Positions 1-11,951 of a stretch of DNA of 64,000 nt are shown here, piece by piece. The stretch's first letter is position 1, and every line of letters begins with the position of its first letter. The notes under the pieces are model-generated. The model saw only the letters and a list, made by a program, of their open reading frames with translations. It made no database searches and was not told the origin of the DNA. The translations under genes were made by a program, and so were the position numbers. This DNA comes from Cyanophora paradoxa. Lineage: Eukaryota; Glaucocystophyceae; Cyanophorales; Cyanophoraceae. The stretch spans positions 247,986 to 311,985 of the forward strand of contig QPMI01000103.1 in NCBI GenBank assembly GCA_004431415.1, in the 5' to 3' direction.

Positions 1-642
1 CCCCCCACGCCCGCCGCCTCCCGCTGCCCCGCCCGCCCTCTTAGGCGGGGGCGGGGGCAGGGGATCGAGCTCGGGGAGGACGCGGAGGAGGCGGGGCGGG
101 GCGAGCTGCGCCTCACGGCCCTCGTCCTCAACGCCGCCCTCGCCGAGTGGAACATGGCCCGCCCCGCCCCCCGCCGGCCGCCCCCGGCCCGCCCGCCGCC
201 CTTCAAGCGTGACCGCCCGGCGCGCCAGGTGGGGTACTTCCGGAGCGCGGCGGGGCCGTGCGGGGTGACGGCGGCGCAGCTCCTCGCCAGGCGGCAGGCC
301 GCCGCCAAAGAGTGCGTCCCGCCCGCGGCCCCCGCCCCGCGCCCTCCCCTCTCCCCGCCCCGCCGCGCCCGCCCCGGCATCGATCTGACGCCGCCCGTGC
401 GCCCTCCGGCCCGCCAGCGCCTGGGAGTACCAGCAGGTGCGCGCGCGGCGACCCTCGCGCGGCTCGCGGCGGCGTGTGAGCGGGGCCGGGGCCGGGCCCG
501 GGGCGGGGCGGGCAGGTGGAGGTCTCGGACTTCACGCCGGAGGGTGTGGCGGCCTTCCTGCGCGAGCGCGGCCCCGCCTCGTCAACTACGCCAAGGTCCG
601 CCCGCCCGCTGGGGGCCGGGGGCCGGGGGGATGCCCGCCTCG

Positions 643-689
<47 letters not shown>

Positions 690-830
690 CTCCCCTGCGT
701 CCGAGCGGGGGCGGGGCGGGCGGGCGTGCCGGCGCGTGCGCAGGTGGGTGCCGTCCTCGCCCTCCTCGCCCACTTCCCCGAGGCCGACGTCCGCGCCGCC
801 TTCGAGGCCGCCCCCCCGCCCGCCCCGTAG
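1..830 (+). CDS. 3' end of an unrecognised protein gene (5' end outside window)
   Basis: The window opens inside an intron whose acceptor GGGGGCAG lies near 53-60. I read four downstream exons. One runs from about 61 (GIELGEDAEEAG... to LVLNAALAEWN). One begins near 230 (VGYFRSAAGPCGVTAAQLLA). One spans about 517-596 (VEVSDFTPEGVAAFLRERG...VNYAK). The last starts near 742 (VGAVLALLAHFPEADVRAAF) and stops with TAG at 828-830. I recognise no domain; the visible residues look helical and acidic. The third exon needs a one-base frame change between RERG and VNYAK to join the last exon, which suggests an indel or sequence error. The intron before the last exon contains a 44-C homopolymer. That this is a real coding 3' end is likely; the function is unknown. 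Confidence 0.5.
643..686. repeat. Poly-C homopolymer, 44 nt, intronic
   Basis: An uninterrupted run of 44 C residues lies inside the last intron of the partial gene at the window start. It creates spurious poly-proline and poly-glycine frames on both strands. Its exact length is vulnerable to sequencing error. Confidence 0.9.
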
Positions 831-1920
831 CCCCGCCCCGGCCCCCGCCCCGGCCCCGGCCCACCCCTCATCCAAGTTAAGCCCGCTCCACTCCTCCCCG
901 GCCCGACTCCGTCCAAGCCCTACTTGCCAAAAGTTACCCGTGCACGTGATCCTGACCCCGCCTTGCACAACGGGGTCGCGGGATCCCGGAGCCGCAGTAG
1001 CAAGAAACTCGAAGGGGTATACGTACGCGTGTGCGCACAGTGGAGACCCTCACGTGCACTCCCTTCTGAGACTCACAATCAGTGACTCGGCAATCGTGAC
1101 TCAGGACTGCTGAAATGCTGTACTATGCAATCTTTACAAACTAGACAAATCAAATTAAAGAGGCGAAGATACATATTCGCGATCGTAGAACCGATATCAG
1201 ATCTAGATCTAGATCTAGAGCAGTTAAGCTAATATGTATGCTGATCATGAAAATAATGCGCATGCGAATCGTTGAACTTGGAATTTGCAAATGCGATGAC
1301 CCTGGCGAGTTTCATTATATAATTACTGTACTAAGAAAGAACTTCACTAGTACGCGTACGTATTTGTATACGTTAAACGTTAATTAGCTTCCGGTATTCC
1401 GAATTGAAATGTTGATCATGAGGCGCGCCCGCGGTGCGGGCGAATTTAAAAAGCTTAAGTGCTATATATATGTGTGTGTGTTAACGTAGATGCGGTTTAC
1501 TGAATGCAAAAAAATAATTACCAAGTTCTAGTTAACGTTATAGTTAAATTAAACTCATGAAATGAAGAATTCGAAGTGATTCTAATCTAGCAACAGCGAT
1601 GCAGTTCGCGCTACCCGACTACATATTTGGTTAGTTCTAGAAAAAACGCGCTCTAGATCTGACACCCTTGTAATTCGGAGTACCAGCATTCATGATTCTA
1701 ATTCTAAAAGCACGTGGAGCGCGATCGAGCTCGAGATAGCGGTATATACCAAATCAGGAAAAAGAGCGGCCAGGGGAGGCGTGCATGTGGCGCGGCTGCC
1801 AGGCTGCCGGCGCCGCTCCCCCCATCGCGAGGACGTGCATGGGCGGCCGCGGGTCCGGGGTTTGGGGCGGCGGGCGGCCGAGGGCGGAGCCTCGCGATCG
1901 GAGGGGCGGGAACGCGGGGG
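831..1920. other. Convergent intergenic region, no gene seen
   Basis: This lies between the 3' ends of the partial plus-strand gene and the minus-strand beta-helix gene. Composition falls abruptly from very GC-rich to balanced or AT-rich after about 1080. It holds a tandem AGATCT/CTAGAT tract at about 1199-1219 and many short palindromes (CGATCG, ATATAT, GTATAC, GAATTC). No credible ORF or RNA gene was recognised. Confidence 0.6.
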
Positions 1921-4400
1921 CTAGATGGCGCGGGCGAACATGGCGTGGGGGGTGAGGCACTCGGAGGTGAAGGGGTTGCGGGAGGGGGCGACGGGCCCCG
2001 CCTCGGGATCCCACGCGAGGACGGGCACGGGGCTCGCCGTGCTCGGCGACCAGCTCCCCTCCGGCCCCGCCTCCCGATCCACGTCGACCTTCGGGGGCGC
2101 GCCGCAGAGCTTGGCCGCCCGCTCCCTGCAGCTGCACCGCATCGAGAGGCCCAGGCGCCCCAGCGGCGTCCGCGGCGGCTGCCCCTCCTCGCTGGGACTC
2201 GAGGCCGGCGGCGGCAGCGGCGTCGGCTCGGCGTCGGCGTCGGCGTCGGGGCTCGAGGCGCAGGGCGGGGAGTCGACGTCCCCGCGGGGGGAGATGTCGA
2301 TGACGCGCCCGTGGAGGGGCCCCACCGGTACCGCCGCCGCCGGGGGCGACGGCGACGGCCGCCGCGCGGGGCGCGGCCTCGAGGGGGGGATGGCGACCTG
2401 CGCGCCCCAACGTAAATCGATATCGAGCGCGCCCGCAAATCAAGATTCGAATTAATTTTCGCAGGATCGCGGGAGCCGCGAGCCGCTGGCCCAGTGGAGC
2501 CGAAACAATAGATCTGGATTGAAGCGTGCGCGGGGCCGCGGCTCGGGCTCGCCTGCTTGACGCCGGCGGAGAGGAAGACGTGGCCCCCGGGCGCGTTCTG
2601 CGCCTGCACATGCGTCGGCACCGGCGCCGGCAGCTCCGCCCCCGCCTCAAGGACCTGACGCGCAGAGCCGACTTCAGACGGAGACGAGGAAAATCGCAAA
2701 CGAATGGTTCGCGGATCGTGCCGACAAGGGGCCGGGGCGGGGGCGCACGGCAGCGTCTCCGATGTCAGTGAGGGTGCCCGTGCCGCGCGCCTCGTGCGCC
2801 TTGGCGCAACCGCGGAAGACGCAGCCGGGGGCCGCCCCCCGGGCGTTCGACTCGACCACGAGGCCGCACGCGTCGGCGCCGTCGACGAGGCACCGCTCGA
2901 ACGTCGCCTTGCCTGCGCATGCCGCCGCCGGTGTCGAAATTCGCGATTGCGGTCGACGTCAATCGCCCTAAGCTTATTTATAGTAGTTCTGCAATCGATC
3001 GCGAAGTTCGAACTGTAGATCTAGCTTCTTAGATCTAAAGCTAGCCATGGACGGCAGCGGACCGCCGATGCCGGCGACGGAGGCCCCGACGCTCGAATTC
3101 GCCATGCGGCAGTCCCTGCGCATGCGCCGGGCCGCCGCCGGCGCCGTAAGACCGCCGAGTGCAAGGGACGCGCGGTTGTTCAAGATCTAGAACCGTTGAA
3201 CCGCGCGCTCGAGCCGCGCGCCGCGCACGTCACTATGTAGGAGCCGTCGGGGTGCTCGAGGAGCATGGCGGGGGCGGGGCCGCAGTTCGCCACGGACGTC
3301 CGCATGATCCAGAGCTTGCTCCGGAGCCCGAGGGGCGCAGCCCAGATGCCGGGCCCCTTGCCGACGCCCTCCGCATCCGGATCCCGGTCCACGCTCACGT
3401 CCTTAACAAACCACTTCGCTCTGCGCGGCGTGGTCGCGCGCGCTGGGCGTCAGCAGCGCGCCAGCGCACGAGGCGGGCGTGAGATGGGGGTCGGCGCCGC
3501 GCGCGGCCGGTCGCATTGGCGAGCGCACCCCGCCACCTCGAACCGGATTCCGCTGACCAGGATATTCTGAATTAAACCCTTCCCTCCATTTCCGATGATG
3601 ACAATTGAAGCGGGGCTTGCTTTCTCACAGCTGCTTCTCAAAACTATTTGTACGCCCGGTCTGCACATGCATATGCACACGAGTTATGATTAGTGCGAAC
3701 TCATGATCAGAGCTCGAGCATCATGGCATGCGTATGCGTGTTCCTTAACTGGGGCACTAATCGCTCAGGACACGCACCCTGAACCGATAATGGCGAGATC
3801 TGACCGGACGCAGCACAGCATTAATCATGATCATGATCAGTTGCGAACTCGCAACATGTACATGGACCGCTTTACAACATGCACATGGATACACACCCCT
3901 GCTCGGTCCCCCCTCGACGTGGATGGGGCCCAGCTCTTCGTAGACGCCCGGCTCCAGGATAAGCGTCCCCGTGAAGTTCTGGGTGCAAACCATCAGATGG
4001 CGAAAAGTGGCCGGCAATGTTCCACTTGTAAGTGGGGGGGGAATCGGAGAGGGCGCACCATGTTCTTCAGCGCGGAGCTGATCGCCGAGGGCCCCGGCGA
4101 GCACGTTGCGCGCGGCTCGGGCAAATTTGGGAGGACGTTGACAACCGTACGTGTGCACGTGGCCGTGGGCTCCCTTATGCAGCTGGCAGACAATTGCGAG
4201 CTCAATTGCAAGCGCGCGTGATTGTGATCGTGACCAGCGCTGACGGTACTCAACGAGGTGCTCTCCATCGGGGCCTGCAGCTGCATGCGCAGCGTCATCG
4301 ACGGCTGCAGTTGCTGCTGCGAGTCGGCTGCCGACGAGGGCATGCCCTCCATGTCAATCTGCGTACAAATACGTACGTGTAGCGTTATATATGCGCACTG
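1921..4400 (-). CDS. Putative right-handed beta-helix (pectin-lyase-fold) protein, 5' end unresolved
   Basis: Several minus-strand exons read as one protein. An upstream exon near 4220-4360 (IDMEGMPSSAADSQQQLQ) is followed by a segment near 3910-4000 with NFTGTLILEPGVYEELGPIH. That pattern resembles the first rungs of parallel beta-helix proteins, where a hydrophobic strand is followed by PGVYxE. Further segments near 3240-3400 (LWIMRTSVANCGPAPAMLLE) and 2780-2900 (CLVDGADACGLVVESNARG, GTGTLTDIG) look like later rungs. The final exon ends IDISPRGDVDSPP...TPHAMFARAI with a stop at 1921-1923. Introns here are unusually rich in short palindromes, and I could not join every frame, so parts may be decayed. 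A further minus-strand ORF at 4521-4724 may be an upstream exon. The family call is an inference from the strand pattern; no catalytic residues are assigned. Confidence 0.4.
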
Positions 4401-4825
4401 CGGCATGCTTCAGCCCCTGGCAGGGTCCAGAACCAGAACCAAACGGGTGCGGACGTTGAACGCTTTGCACATGCCGCGGCCCCCTGGAGGCTGGAACTAC
4501 CGGATCTAGAGATCTTACTACTAAGTTAATTTAAGCTTGCCGCATTGCGGCTTCTTCAATTCGCGTCGGATCGAGTCCACCGCGGGCCGCGGCCTGCTGC
4601 TTGACACGGGCACGCCGGGCACGCAGCTCTCAGCCGACTCGGCGAGTCTCCGGGAACGTTCCGATCGCGAAGTTCCCGAGTCCAGGCTGGAATATTCAAG
4701 GCTTATAATTAAAAGCTTCTGCAAAGATAGACGTCCGGACTCCGGAGTCCGGAGTCCGGACTCCGGACGGGTTAACGTTAACGTTGACCGCCGAGTCCGG
4801 CCGGTGTCGGATCATCGACTCCGAT

Positions 4826-4925
4826 GTCAATTGACATTGACATGTCAATGTCAGTTGAAATGTCATGTCAATGTCCACTCCGGGTCACCGGGTTGACATG
4901 TCGACGTCGACGTCCATTGACATTG
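4826..4925. repeat. Cluster of TGACATGTCA-like short inverted words
   Basis: Overlapping TGTCAATTGACA, TTGACATGTCAA and GACGTCGACGTC words fill about 100 bp. A second cluster of the same words occurs at 5548-5627. Each word is close to self-complementary, so the tract is both a direct and an inverted repeat. Confidence 0.7.
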
Positions 4926-5464
4926 GGGGGGATACCACTCCAAACAGGCTAAAACACCTGCAAATCATGTTTAAAACATGTACGTATACTGTAACTTAGT
5001 AAAACGAGAAATGTCCGGCAGCACTTCAGTTAATTTGGGACCGCATTACTTAAGTGCGCGCATTACTTAAGTGTTACACGGTATACGTAGGCCTGCAGGC
5101 TGCAGCTGCCGCACTGCGCGGCAGTGCCGCAGTACCGTAGTACACTGAGACTCTGAGAGTCACTACAGACTGTACATGTACAGTACAGACTGTACAGTGC
5201 GACTCGGCTGCGATGCACGATGATCGATGATGCCGATCGAGGCTCTGCGTATGCGCAGGCGTACGTTTCCGCCCGGCCGCGCCCGGCCGACTTACCAGCC
5301 TGAGTATTCATTGATAAACGGCACTGTCACAGTGTACTAGTAAGCAGCACTCTGCAAGCGTTAGCAGCACGTTTCTGATGTTAGGAAGGAGGCAGAGGGC
5401 AGCGGGGAGTCGGGGACTCGCCGGGGAGTCGCTGAGGACCTCGCCCAAGCTGCCCCGCCGCCTC

Positions 5465-5513
5465 ATGTTCCAAAAGTGAGCTCGAGGCGGCCTCGAGCTC
5501 ACTTTTGGAACAT
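5465..5513. repeat. 49-bp perfect palindrome with a 1-nt centre
   Basis: Two 24-nt arms are exact reverse complements around a single G. The left arm starts ATGTTCCAAAAGTGAGCTCG. It is followed directly by a roughly 35-bp AT-rich run of TATAAT-like words. It could extrude as a cruciform or fold as a hairpin if transcribed. No other copy was noticed in the window. Confidence 0.9.
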
Positions 5514-5547
5514 AATATCATAGTATAATAATATATAATATAATAAT

Positions 5548-5627
5548 CAATGTCAGTTGACATGTCGGTTGACATGTCGATGTCCGATATCACTGTCCAC
5601 AGGGTAGACTGACATGTCAATTGACAC
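5548..5627. repeat. Second TGACATGTC cluster
   Basis: This repeats the TTGACATGTC, TGTCAATTGACA and ACTGTCCA words of the 4826-4925 cluster about 0.7 kb away. The intervening DNA has unrelated words, so the two clusters may be a dispersed repeat or a paired binding array. Confidence 0.6.
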
Positions 5628-5689
5628 GGCAACCCTAGGGCCGCCCCGTCGATCGCGATCGATACGACCAGGTACTGTAGGAATGCTTA

Positions 5690-5856
5690 AATTGCCGCGT
5701 AGCTATAGTTAAATTGCCGAATTCGATCAAAACCGGAATTGCCGAGGCGATAAATTGCCGAAACGTTAACTCTGGACTTCTTCTATGGCGCCATACAAAA
5801 GCGGCCGTTTAGCCCTACCCCCAGCTGCAGAGAATTGCCGCGGCTCTAAATTGCCG
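5690..5856 (+). repeat. Six AATTGCCG words in 167 bp
   Basis: The octamer AATTGCCG recurs six times on one strand (near 5690, 5712, 5736, 5752, 5833 and 5849), usually preceded by A or G. Spacing is irregular. The same-strand clustering suggests a binding-site array or a decayed short repeat. Confidence 0.7.
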
Positions 5857-7415
5857 AAAATTGGGCCCGCGGGGATGCCATGATGATATATATATCGATG
5901 GCAAGTTAACGTTTGTAACGGGAAAAAGTTTGTGACGGTGTGACGCCCGTCCGTGACGACGGAGCTTGAACACCAACTTGTCACCAGGTAGTGTACCCGG
6001 TACTAATAATAACTAGCGATCATCGGTCCTGACATCGGATACGTCACGGCGTACCGGTAGCCTTTTCATTCTTACAAGTTACATGTAACTTGATCATGAT
6101 ATATCGATGTTTACTAAGTTACATTGATGTATCATATATGCATAGTATGATTAGTATCATGTAAGTTGATGTAACATGTACTACGGTAAGTCGCCGACGA
6201 CTCGGCACTGAGTCGGCAGTGCCACGGTGAGTCGGCAGTAGGGCTGGGTTCATCTGCCGCCATGGCCACTGCTTGCTCATGCCATTCGCTGATTCGACCC
6301 GCAATTGACGACGCCGACTGATTCTATCGCACAGGCTGTTCGTGCACCCGACGTTGATGAAGTTCCACATGTACAAGATACCCGCGGCCGGGAGCTCCGT
6401 TCACGATCGCGCATTGACGTGTGCATCCCCTCCCCTCGCCGACCGTCGGACCCACCAGGGCTGACGCTTTCCGCGTCTCTGCAGCTGCAGGCTGCAGGCC
6501 TGCAGCTGGACACGGCGGGGAGCCTGCGCCGCGGCGCGCAGCCGAATCGACCTAAAAAGGATCTTCTGCCGTCTTACCGTAGTACCTCCAGAAAAATTAA
6601 ACAACGAAATTAAATCTGAACGAAACCGCCCGCGCTAACGAGGCTTATAATTACGGCGTCTGACACTGTGACACCTGGCGGGGGCTGAATTCCTTTCTCC
6701 AGTGTTCTTTGTTTGCATAATTACCCTCTACTGCCCGCGCACTGTGCTTGGCAACTTAGATGGATCGCGTCTGGGTCATTTCTGGGTCATTTTCCTCAGT
6801 TTTTGTTGCACGGTAGCCTGACTGAACCTTGGGTTGACGTCGACTGATTCAGTCACAGTCAGGGGGGCTGAGCGACTGGGTCAGCTGCAGGGGGGGACCC
6901 TGACTGAACCCAGCACTAGTCGGCAGTGCGCCGACTCGGCTAGGTCTAGGCTAGCTCAGCGGCTGCCAGGCTGGGCCGGCCGGGGGACGGGGCCTGGCCC
7001 GCCCGGGCCCTGGGGGCCCCTGGGCCCTGGGACCTGCAGCTGCTGGGTTGAAGTGGGTACACCGGTTATTCTGCCCTCGCGGGCCGCCGGAGGCGAGAAT
7101 AAGCGGTATAACGTTCATGTTCGGCCGGTCAACCGTGGCGCCGACATTAACTTGTTCACTTAAATTAAATACGATCATCGGATCCCTCACATGATCGTTG
7201 TTAGGAGGGGAGCTCGAGGCCCAGGGGTCAGAGCGAAGAATAGCAGATGAAGAGTAAGCGACAATACCTAACGCAACGAATGTTTGAGCGTACCGATCGA
7301 TATAGCTAGCGATACTAGGTAAGACTAGGAGGAAAGTTTCGGGGGCGGTCACTGGCTGGCCCCAAGCGCGCACAAGCGCAACATGCGCAGGCGAGCGCAG
7401 CGGGGCGGGGCGGGG

Positions 7416-10400
7416 CTAGAAGGCGTGGTTGACGGGGACGGCGGTCTGCAGCTGGAAGCGCCCCCCGAAGCTGAGCATGCGCTTGAAGCGCGAGTTGGAG
7501 CGCTTGAGGCGCGGGGGCGGGGGCGGCCCCTCCTCCTCCTCCTCCTCCTCGGGGGCCGTCGCCTCGGCCTCGGTCTGGTGCGGGCCGGCCGGGCCCTCGT
7601 CCGCCTCGCTCGAGGGGCGGGAGCCCTCGCCGCCCCCCTCCTCCGCCCCCTCCTCCTCCTGCTGCTGCCCGTGCCCGTGCCCGCGCCCGCGCCGCGCCGA
7701 GTGCGGCGCCCCGTACAGCCCCTCCTGCGCCGGCGTCAGCTCCAGCCGGCCCGGCGGCGCAGGCCAAGGCGGCGCGCGCGCCTGCACCCCCATGCGCAGC
7801 GCCGCGATCTCGTTCAGCGCCGCCGCTGCCGCCTGCGCAGCGTGCGCCGCCTGCGGGCCGCGCGGGAGGTCAGCGGGGGCCCGGGGGGAAGAGGGGCGGG
7901 GAGGGGCGGGCCTGGGCGGCGATGTCCATGAGGTTGGAGCCGTGGCGCTCGCCGCGGGCCGAGCGGGCGGAGCGGAGGCCGCGGGCGGTGCTGGCGCGGG
8001 AGAGGGCCTCGGAGCGCGCCGAGGGCCGGTCCGCGTACGCCTCCCCGCCCCGCGCGCTCCGCGACCGCGCCGTCCTCCGCGACGTCCGCCCACCCCCGCC
8101 CGCCCCGTCCGAGTCCCCGCCTCCGCCCGCCTGGCCCCGCCCCGCCCCTCAGCTCCCGCAGCCGGCGGCGGGAGCGGCGCGCGCACTGGAGGCGGAGCGG
8201 GGGCAGGCTCTTGGCGCCGGAGAGGCTGGCGATGTTGGAGAGGCGGGGCGAGGCGGTGACGATGACGGGCGGGGGCGAGGGCGAGGGCGTCGGGTCCCCG
8301 TCGGGCGCCAGCAGCGGCACCACCACCGTCTGCGCCTTCCCGCCCTTCTCCGCCTCCTCCTCCCCCTGCCGCCCCGTCGGCCCCGGCCCCGGCCCGCACC
8401 CGCGCGGCGCCCCCGGGGGCCGCACCGCTCCTGCCCGCCCGCGCGCGCGCTGCTGTCCGTGGTGGCCCCTGCCGCGCCCCGCGTGCTCTGCGCCGGCCCC
8501 CGGGGGCCGGGGAGGGGCACGCGGCACCTCGTCGTCGTCGGGAGGGGGGAGACGTGGAGGGCGACGGGGGCGATGGGTGGCAGCCTCCGCCCGTTGGTCA
8601 TCCTGCGGGCCCGGGGCCAGCCGCCGGCGCGTCGGGAGGGCGGGGCGGGGCGGGGGCGGGGGCGGGGCGGGGCGGGGCGGGGCGCACGCGACGGGGAACG
8701 CGAAGCGGGCGCTCTTGCCCTCGCGGTCGCTGCGGGCCGTCCGCGCCGAGCGGCTCCCCTTGAGGCTCGTGTTCTGGCTCCGCTCCCCGTCGCTGTTGCT
8801 GCCCCGCTTCCCGCTGCGGCGCGCGCGTCGGGGCGGGGAGCGTTGGGGGCGGGGCGGGGCGGGGCGGGGCGCGGGGGCGGGGACCTGCGCTCGGGGCCTC
8901 GGTGCGCTCGGTGAGGGTCCCCAGGTCGCCCAGCAGCTCCCCCAGGCGGTCCCCCAGCGCCCGCGGCCCCGCGGCGGCAGCCGCCCAGCCCCGCCGGCCC
9001 GCAGGCCCGCGGGCCCCGCGGGGTCGCCGGCGCCGCCCCGGGGAGCGGGGCGGTGGCCTCGGGGGGCGGCGAGGTGGTGCCGCTTCCGGGGCCGAAGGAG
9101 GGGGGCCTCACGGCGAGGACGGGGCCGCCCTCGGGGCGCAGCGGGCTGCGGACCCCCGCGGCCCCCGAAATCGAGTTGGAGCGGGAGGGCCGCTTCGAGC
9201 TCGAGCTGCCCACGCTCTTCGCGTGCGGGTAGTCCGAGAGGGCCGTCTGCGCGGGGCGGTCGCGCGGGGGGCGGGGCCGGGGAGGGGGCGCGCGGGGGGC
9301 CGGCGCACCCTGAGGCCCATCCCGGCGCCGGCGGAGCCGGAGGAGGCGCCGAAGGAGGAGTTGCGGAAGACGGCGGGGCGGGCGCGACCGCTCATGGTGG
9401 GGAATGAGGGGCGGCGGGGCAGGGCCGGGGCCTGCTGCGCCGGGGCCGAGGCGCGGCGGTTGACGTGCACGCCGGCCTCGGCAAGCGCCGCCGCCACCTC
9501 GTCTTCCGAGATAGAGGGCACCGCCACCGCCATCGAGTGCGGCTGGCCCCGCCCCCGCCTAAGCGCGCAGATGGGAGGAGACGGGGAGGGAAGGGGGCCG
9601 GGCACCTTCCAGGTGGACATCTTGCGGGAGGGGGCGACGGAGTGGAGCATGGAGGGGACGCCCCGCGTCATGAACCGCTCCTCCTCCTCGAAGCTAAGGG
9701 GGCCGTCCGTCAGCCGGCGGCGGCTGCGCGGAGGAGCGGAGCGCGGGGCGCGCCTCGTGTTGGAGTAGCGCCGCTCGCGATCCGCGCGGTCGTACTTCTC
9801 GAAGAAGCGCGTCGAGGGCATCCTGCGGGGCGCCCGGGGCTCAGCGGGGCGCGGCGCGGCGGGGCGCAGCAGAGCGGGGTGGGGTGGGGCGGGGCGGACT
9901 TGTTGGCCTGGTCGATGAGGGAGGCGGAGGTCTGCTCGAGGATCTCCTGGTAGACGTACTTGGGGAAGTCGTCCGGATCGTCCCCGAACGGGTTGACGAG
10001 GACCTGCGGCGGGTACGGGTGAGGGGAGCAGGCGGGGGGGGGGGGGGTACGCGAGCGCGCGCGCCTCGTGGATGGTGAGGAGGCCCTCGTAGATGACGCG
10101 GTTGACGAAGAGGAAGATGTACCCGAACACGATCATCGAGATGCTCTGCTTGTTGAAGCCGTCCCCTGCGCCCCCGCGCCCCCGCCCCGCTCGGCCGCCG
10201 GTGCGGGAGGGGCGCGGGGGTGGCCGGGGGTGCGCCCCGGCCCGCCCCGGCCCGCCCCGGCCGGCGCGCAGCGCACCGATGAGGCCGCCGGCGTAGACCA
10301 TGATGAAGAGGACGTGGAGCTTCGTCGCGAAGGTCAGCAGGTGCACGTACGCGTACGGGATCTGCGGTTGCGGCCCCGGCGCCGCGTCAGCGGGGCGGGG

Positions 10401-11951
10401 GGAGCGGGGCGGGGCGGGGCGGGCGGGGGGGCGACCTGGCAGTTGAGGAACATCATGACGTCACCGGCGCCGGCGCGCATGGTGGCGATCTGCTCCTGGA
10501 ACTGCGGGAGGAACGTGTCCGGGAAGAGCATGCGCCCCGAGACTGGAGGCGCGACGCCAGGAGGCGTCAGGAGGCGGGCCCGCGTGGGAGGCGGCGGCTG
10601 GCGCACTCGCGCATTCCTTGAGGAGCTCGGAGAGCCAGGCGTAGACGATCTGGTACTTGCTCGGCAGGCTCCGGAGCGACCCGGCCTCAGCCTTGGTCAG
10701 CACTGCGCCGCCCCGCGCCGTCAGCCGCGCCCCAGCGAGGCGCGGGGCGGGGCGGACGCTTGCGCTTGACGAGCGAGTCGATGTCCTCCTGGCCGGCGGC
10801 CTGCATGTAGAGGAGCGCGTGGGCGCAGTTGCAGTAGCGCACGACCTCCTTGCGCGCCCGCCGCGCCCCCTCGTCCGTCCCCGTGATCATCGTGCTCGTC
10901 TGCGCCGCCGCCGCCGCCCCCGCTCGGAAACGAGCGGAGAGGAAGGAAGGAAAAGGAAGGGAGAGGAAGGCGGGCAGGCACCATCAGGGAGAGGTTGTTC
11001 GTCCGCCCGATGACGAGCTGCAGCCGCTCGCGCGTCGACCACCAACGGTTGAAACTGCCGGCCCCGTCAGCGGTGCGGGGCGGGGCGGGGGGGCGGGCGG
11101 GGCGCCGCGCACGTGAGCTGGCAGAACATGCCGAGCAGGAAGGCGACGAGGGAGGTGAGCATGAGCATCTCCGAGCCGAAGACCGGCACGCATCTGTTGC
11201 CCCACGAGAGCGGCACATCCTCCGGGCACCGGAAGTACCCCAGCAGCGTCGAGAGCGCGCAGTAGACGAGCGTCGAGACGAGCGTGCGGATAGTGATGGC
11301 CGTCCCGTCGGCCCAGACAAGAAACCCGTAGCTAAGGAGCTTGTCGACGTCATACTTCAGGATGTTGCTGTTGCTCCACGCGATTAGGTTCCGAAAGGTC
11401 CTCCCCTCCTGCGCGGGCCCGGAGCGGTCGGCGCGCGGGCAAAGTGCGCCCCCCCCGGGGCACCGCGAACCTTCGCCGCCTCCTTCCACGTGCTCACTGC
11501 CTCGGCCTGCTTCGCGACGACCTACATGGCGGGCCAGTCAGCGAGTGGAGCGGCGCACGTGGGCGGACCGCGGGCGGGCGGCCGGGGCGCATTTGCTAGG
11601 AGTAGGGGGCTGTGAAGCAACTGTAAGAGCAAGCACCTGCACTGTGGCTTTCCACTTCGTCGAGGCGTTCTTGCGCCCCGCAGATCGCTCGGACGCTGTC
11701 GGCTGCGTCGCTGCGCCAGCCGCAAGCGTCGCCGGTTCCGGACTTGCGCTAGGCGCTACAGGTGCATTCAGAACGGCGGTGTCGCTGGATGCGGTGCCCG
11801 CGCTGTCGCCGGCCGCCTTGAAGAGGTTCAGCGCTGTGATGGCAAGCGGAGGAGTGGTGCGCCCGGGACCCTCCAAAGAGGGTCTAGAGGGGATCTCATA
11901 CTTCTTCCCCGATCCAGAAGCGCTGGGCTGAACAGGGGCACCGTCCGTCAT
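7416..11951 (-). CDS. Bestrophin-family anion channel with long C-terminal tail
   Basis: Bestrophins are membrane chloride/bicarbonate channels, often calcium-activated. The first exon starts at ATG 11951 (MTDGAPVQPSASGSGKKYEI). Following exons give EGRTFRNLIAWSNSNILK, SFNRWWSTRERLQLVIG (the RWW segment), an ARRARKEVVRYCNCAHALLY helix, and KYQIVYAWLSELLKE. Next come IPYAYVHLLTFATKLHVLFI and ISMIVFGYIFLFVNRVIYEG. The family signature follows as VLVNPFGDDPDDFP near 9965-10010, the acidic NPFGxDxDDF calcium-clasp motif. A Ser/Arg/Pro-rich cytoplasmic tail continues to the stop at 7416 (FQLQTAVPVNHAF). Exons join through about 12 short introns. The intron starting at 10064 needs a GC donor to keep frame. 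The family assignment is firm; exact exon borders in the tail are not. Confidence 0.88.

Larger units (their letters stand above)
4401..7415. other. Long palindrome-rich intergenic region
   Basis: About 3 kb separates the start of the beta-helix gene from the end of the bestrophin gene, both on the minus strand. ORFs here are short and look random. The stretch contains stacked TCCGGA words (4737-4770), two TGACATGTCA clusters, a 49-bp hairpin palindrome, a cluster of AATTGCCG words, and mixed ACTCGGC/GTCAGTG words around 6190-6240 and 6900-6950. It may include promoter sequence for the beta-helix gene. I see no transposase, tRNA or other gene. Confidence 0.55.

Noticed and set aside
1190-1225. 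AGATCTAGATCTAGATCTAG as a cloning vector or adapter remnant
   Set aside because: Similar restriction-site-like words occur throughout all intergenic regions, so contamination is not needed to explain it.
7383-10769. Plus-strand ORFs opposite the bestrophin gene
   Set aside because: They are composition-driven shadows; the minus strand carries the bestrophin exons with proper splice sites.
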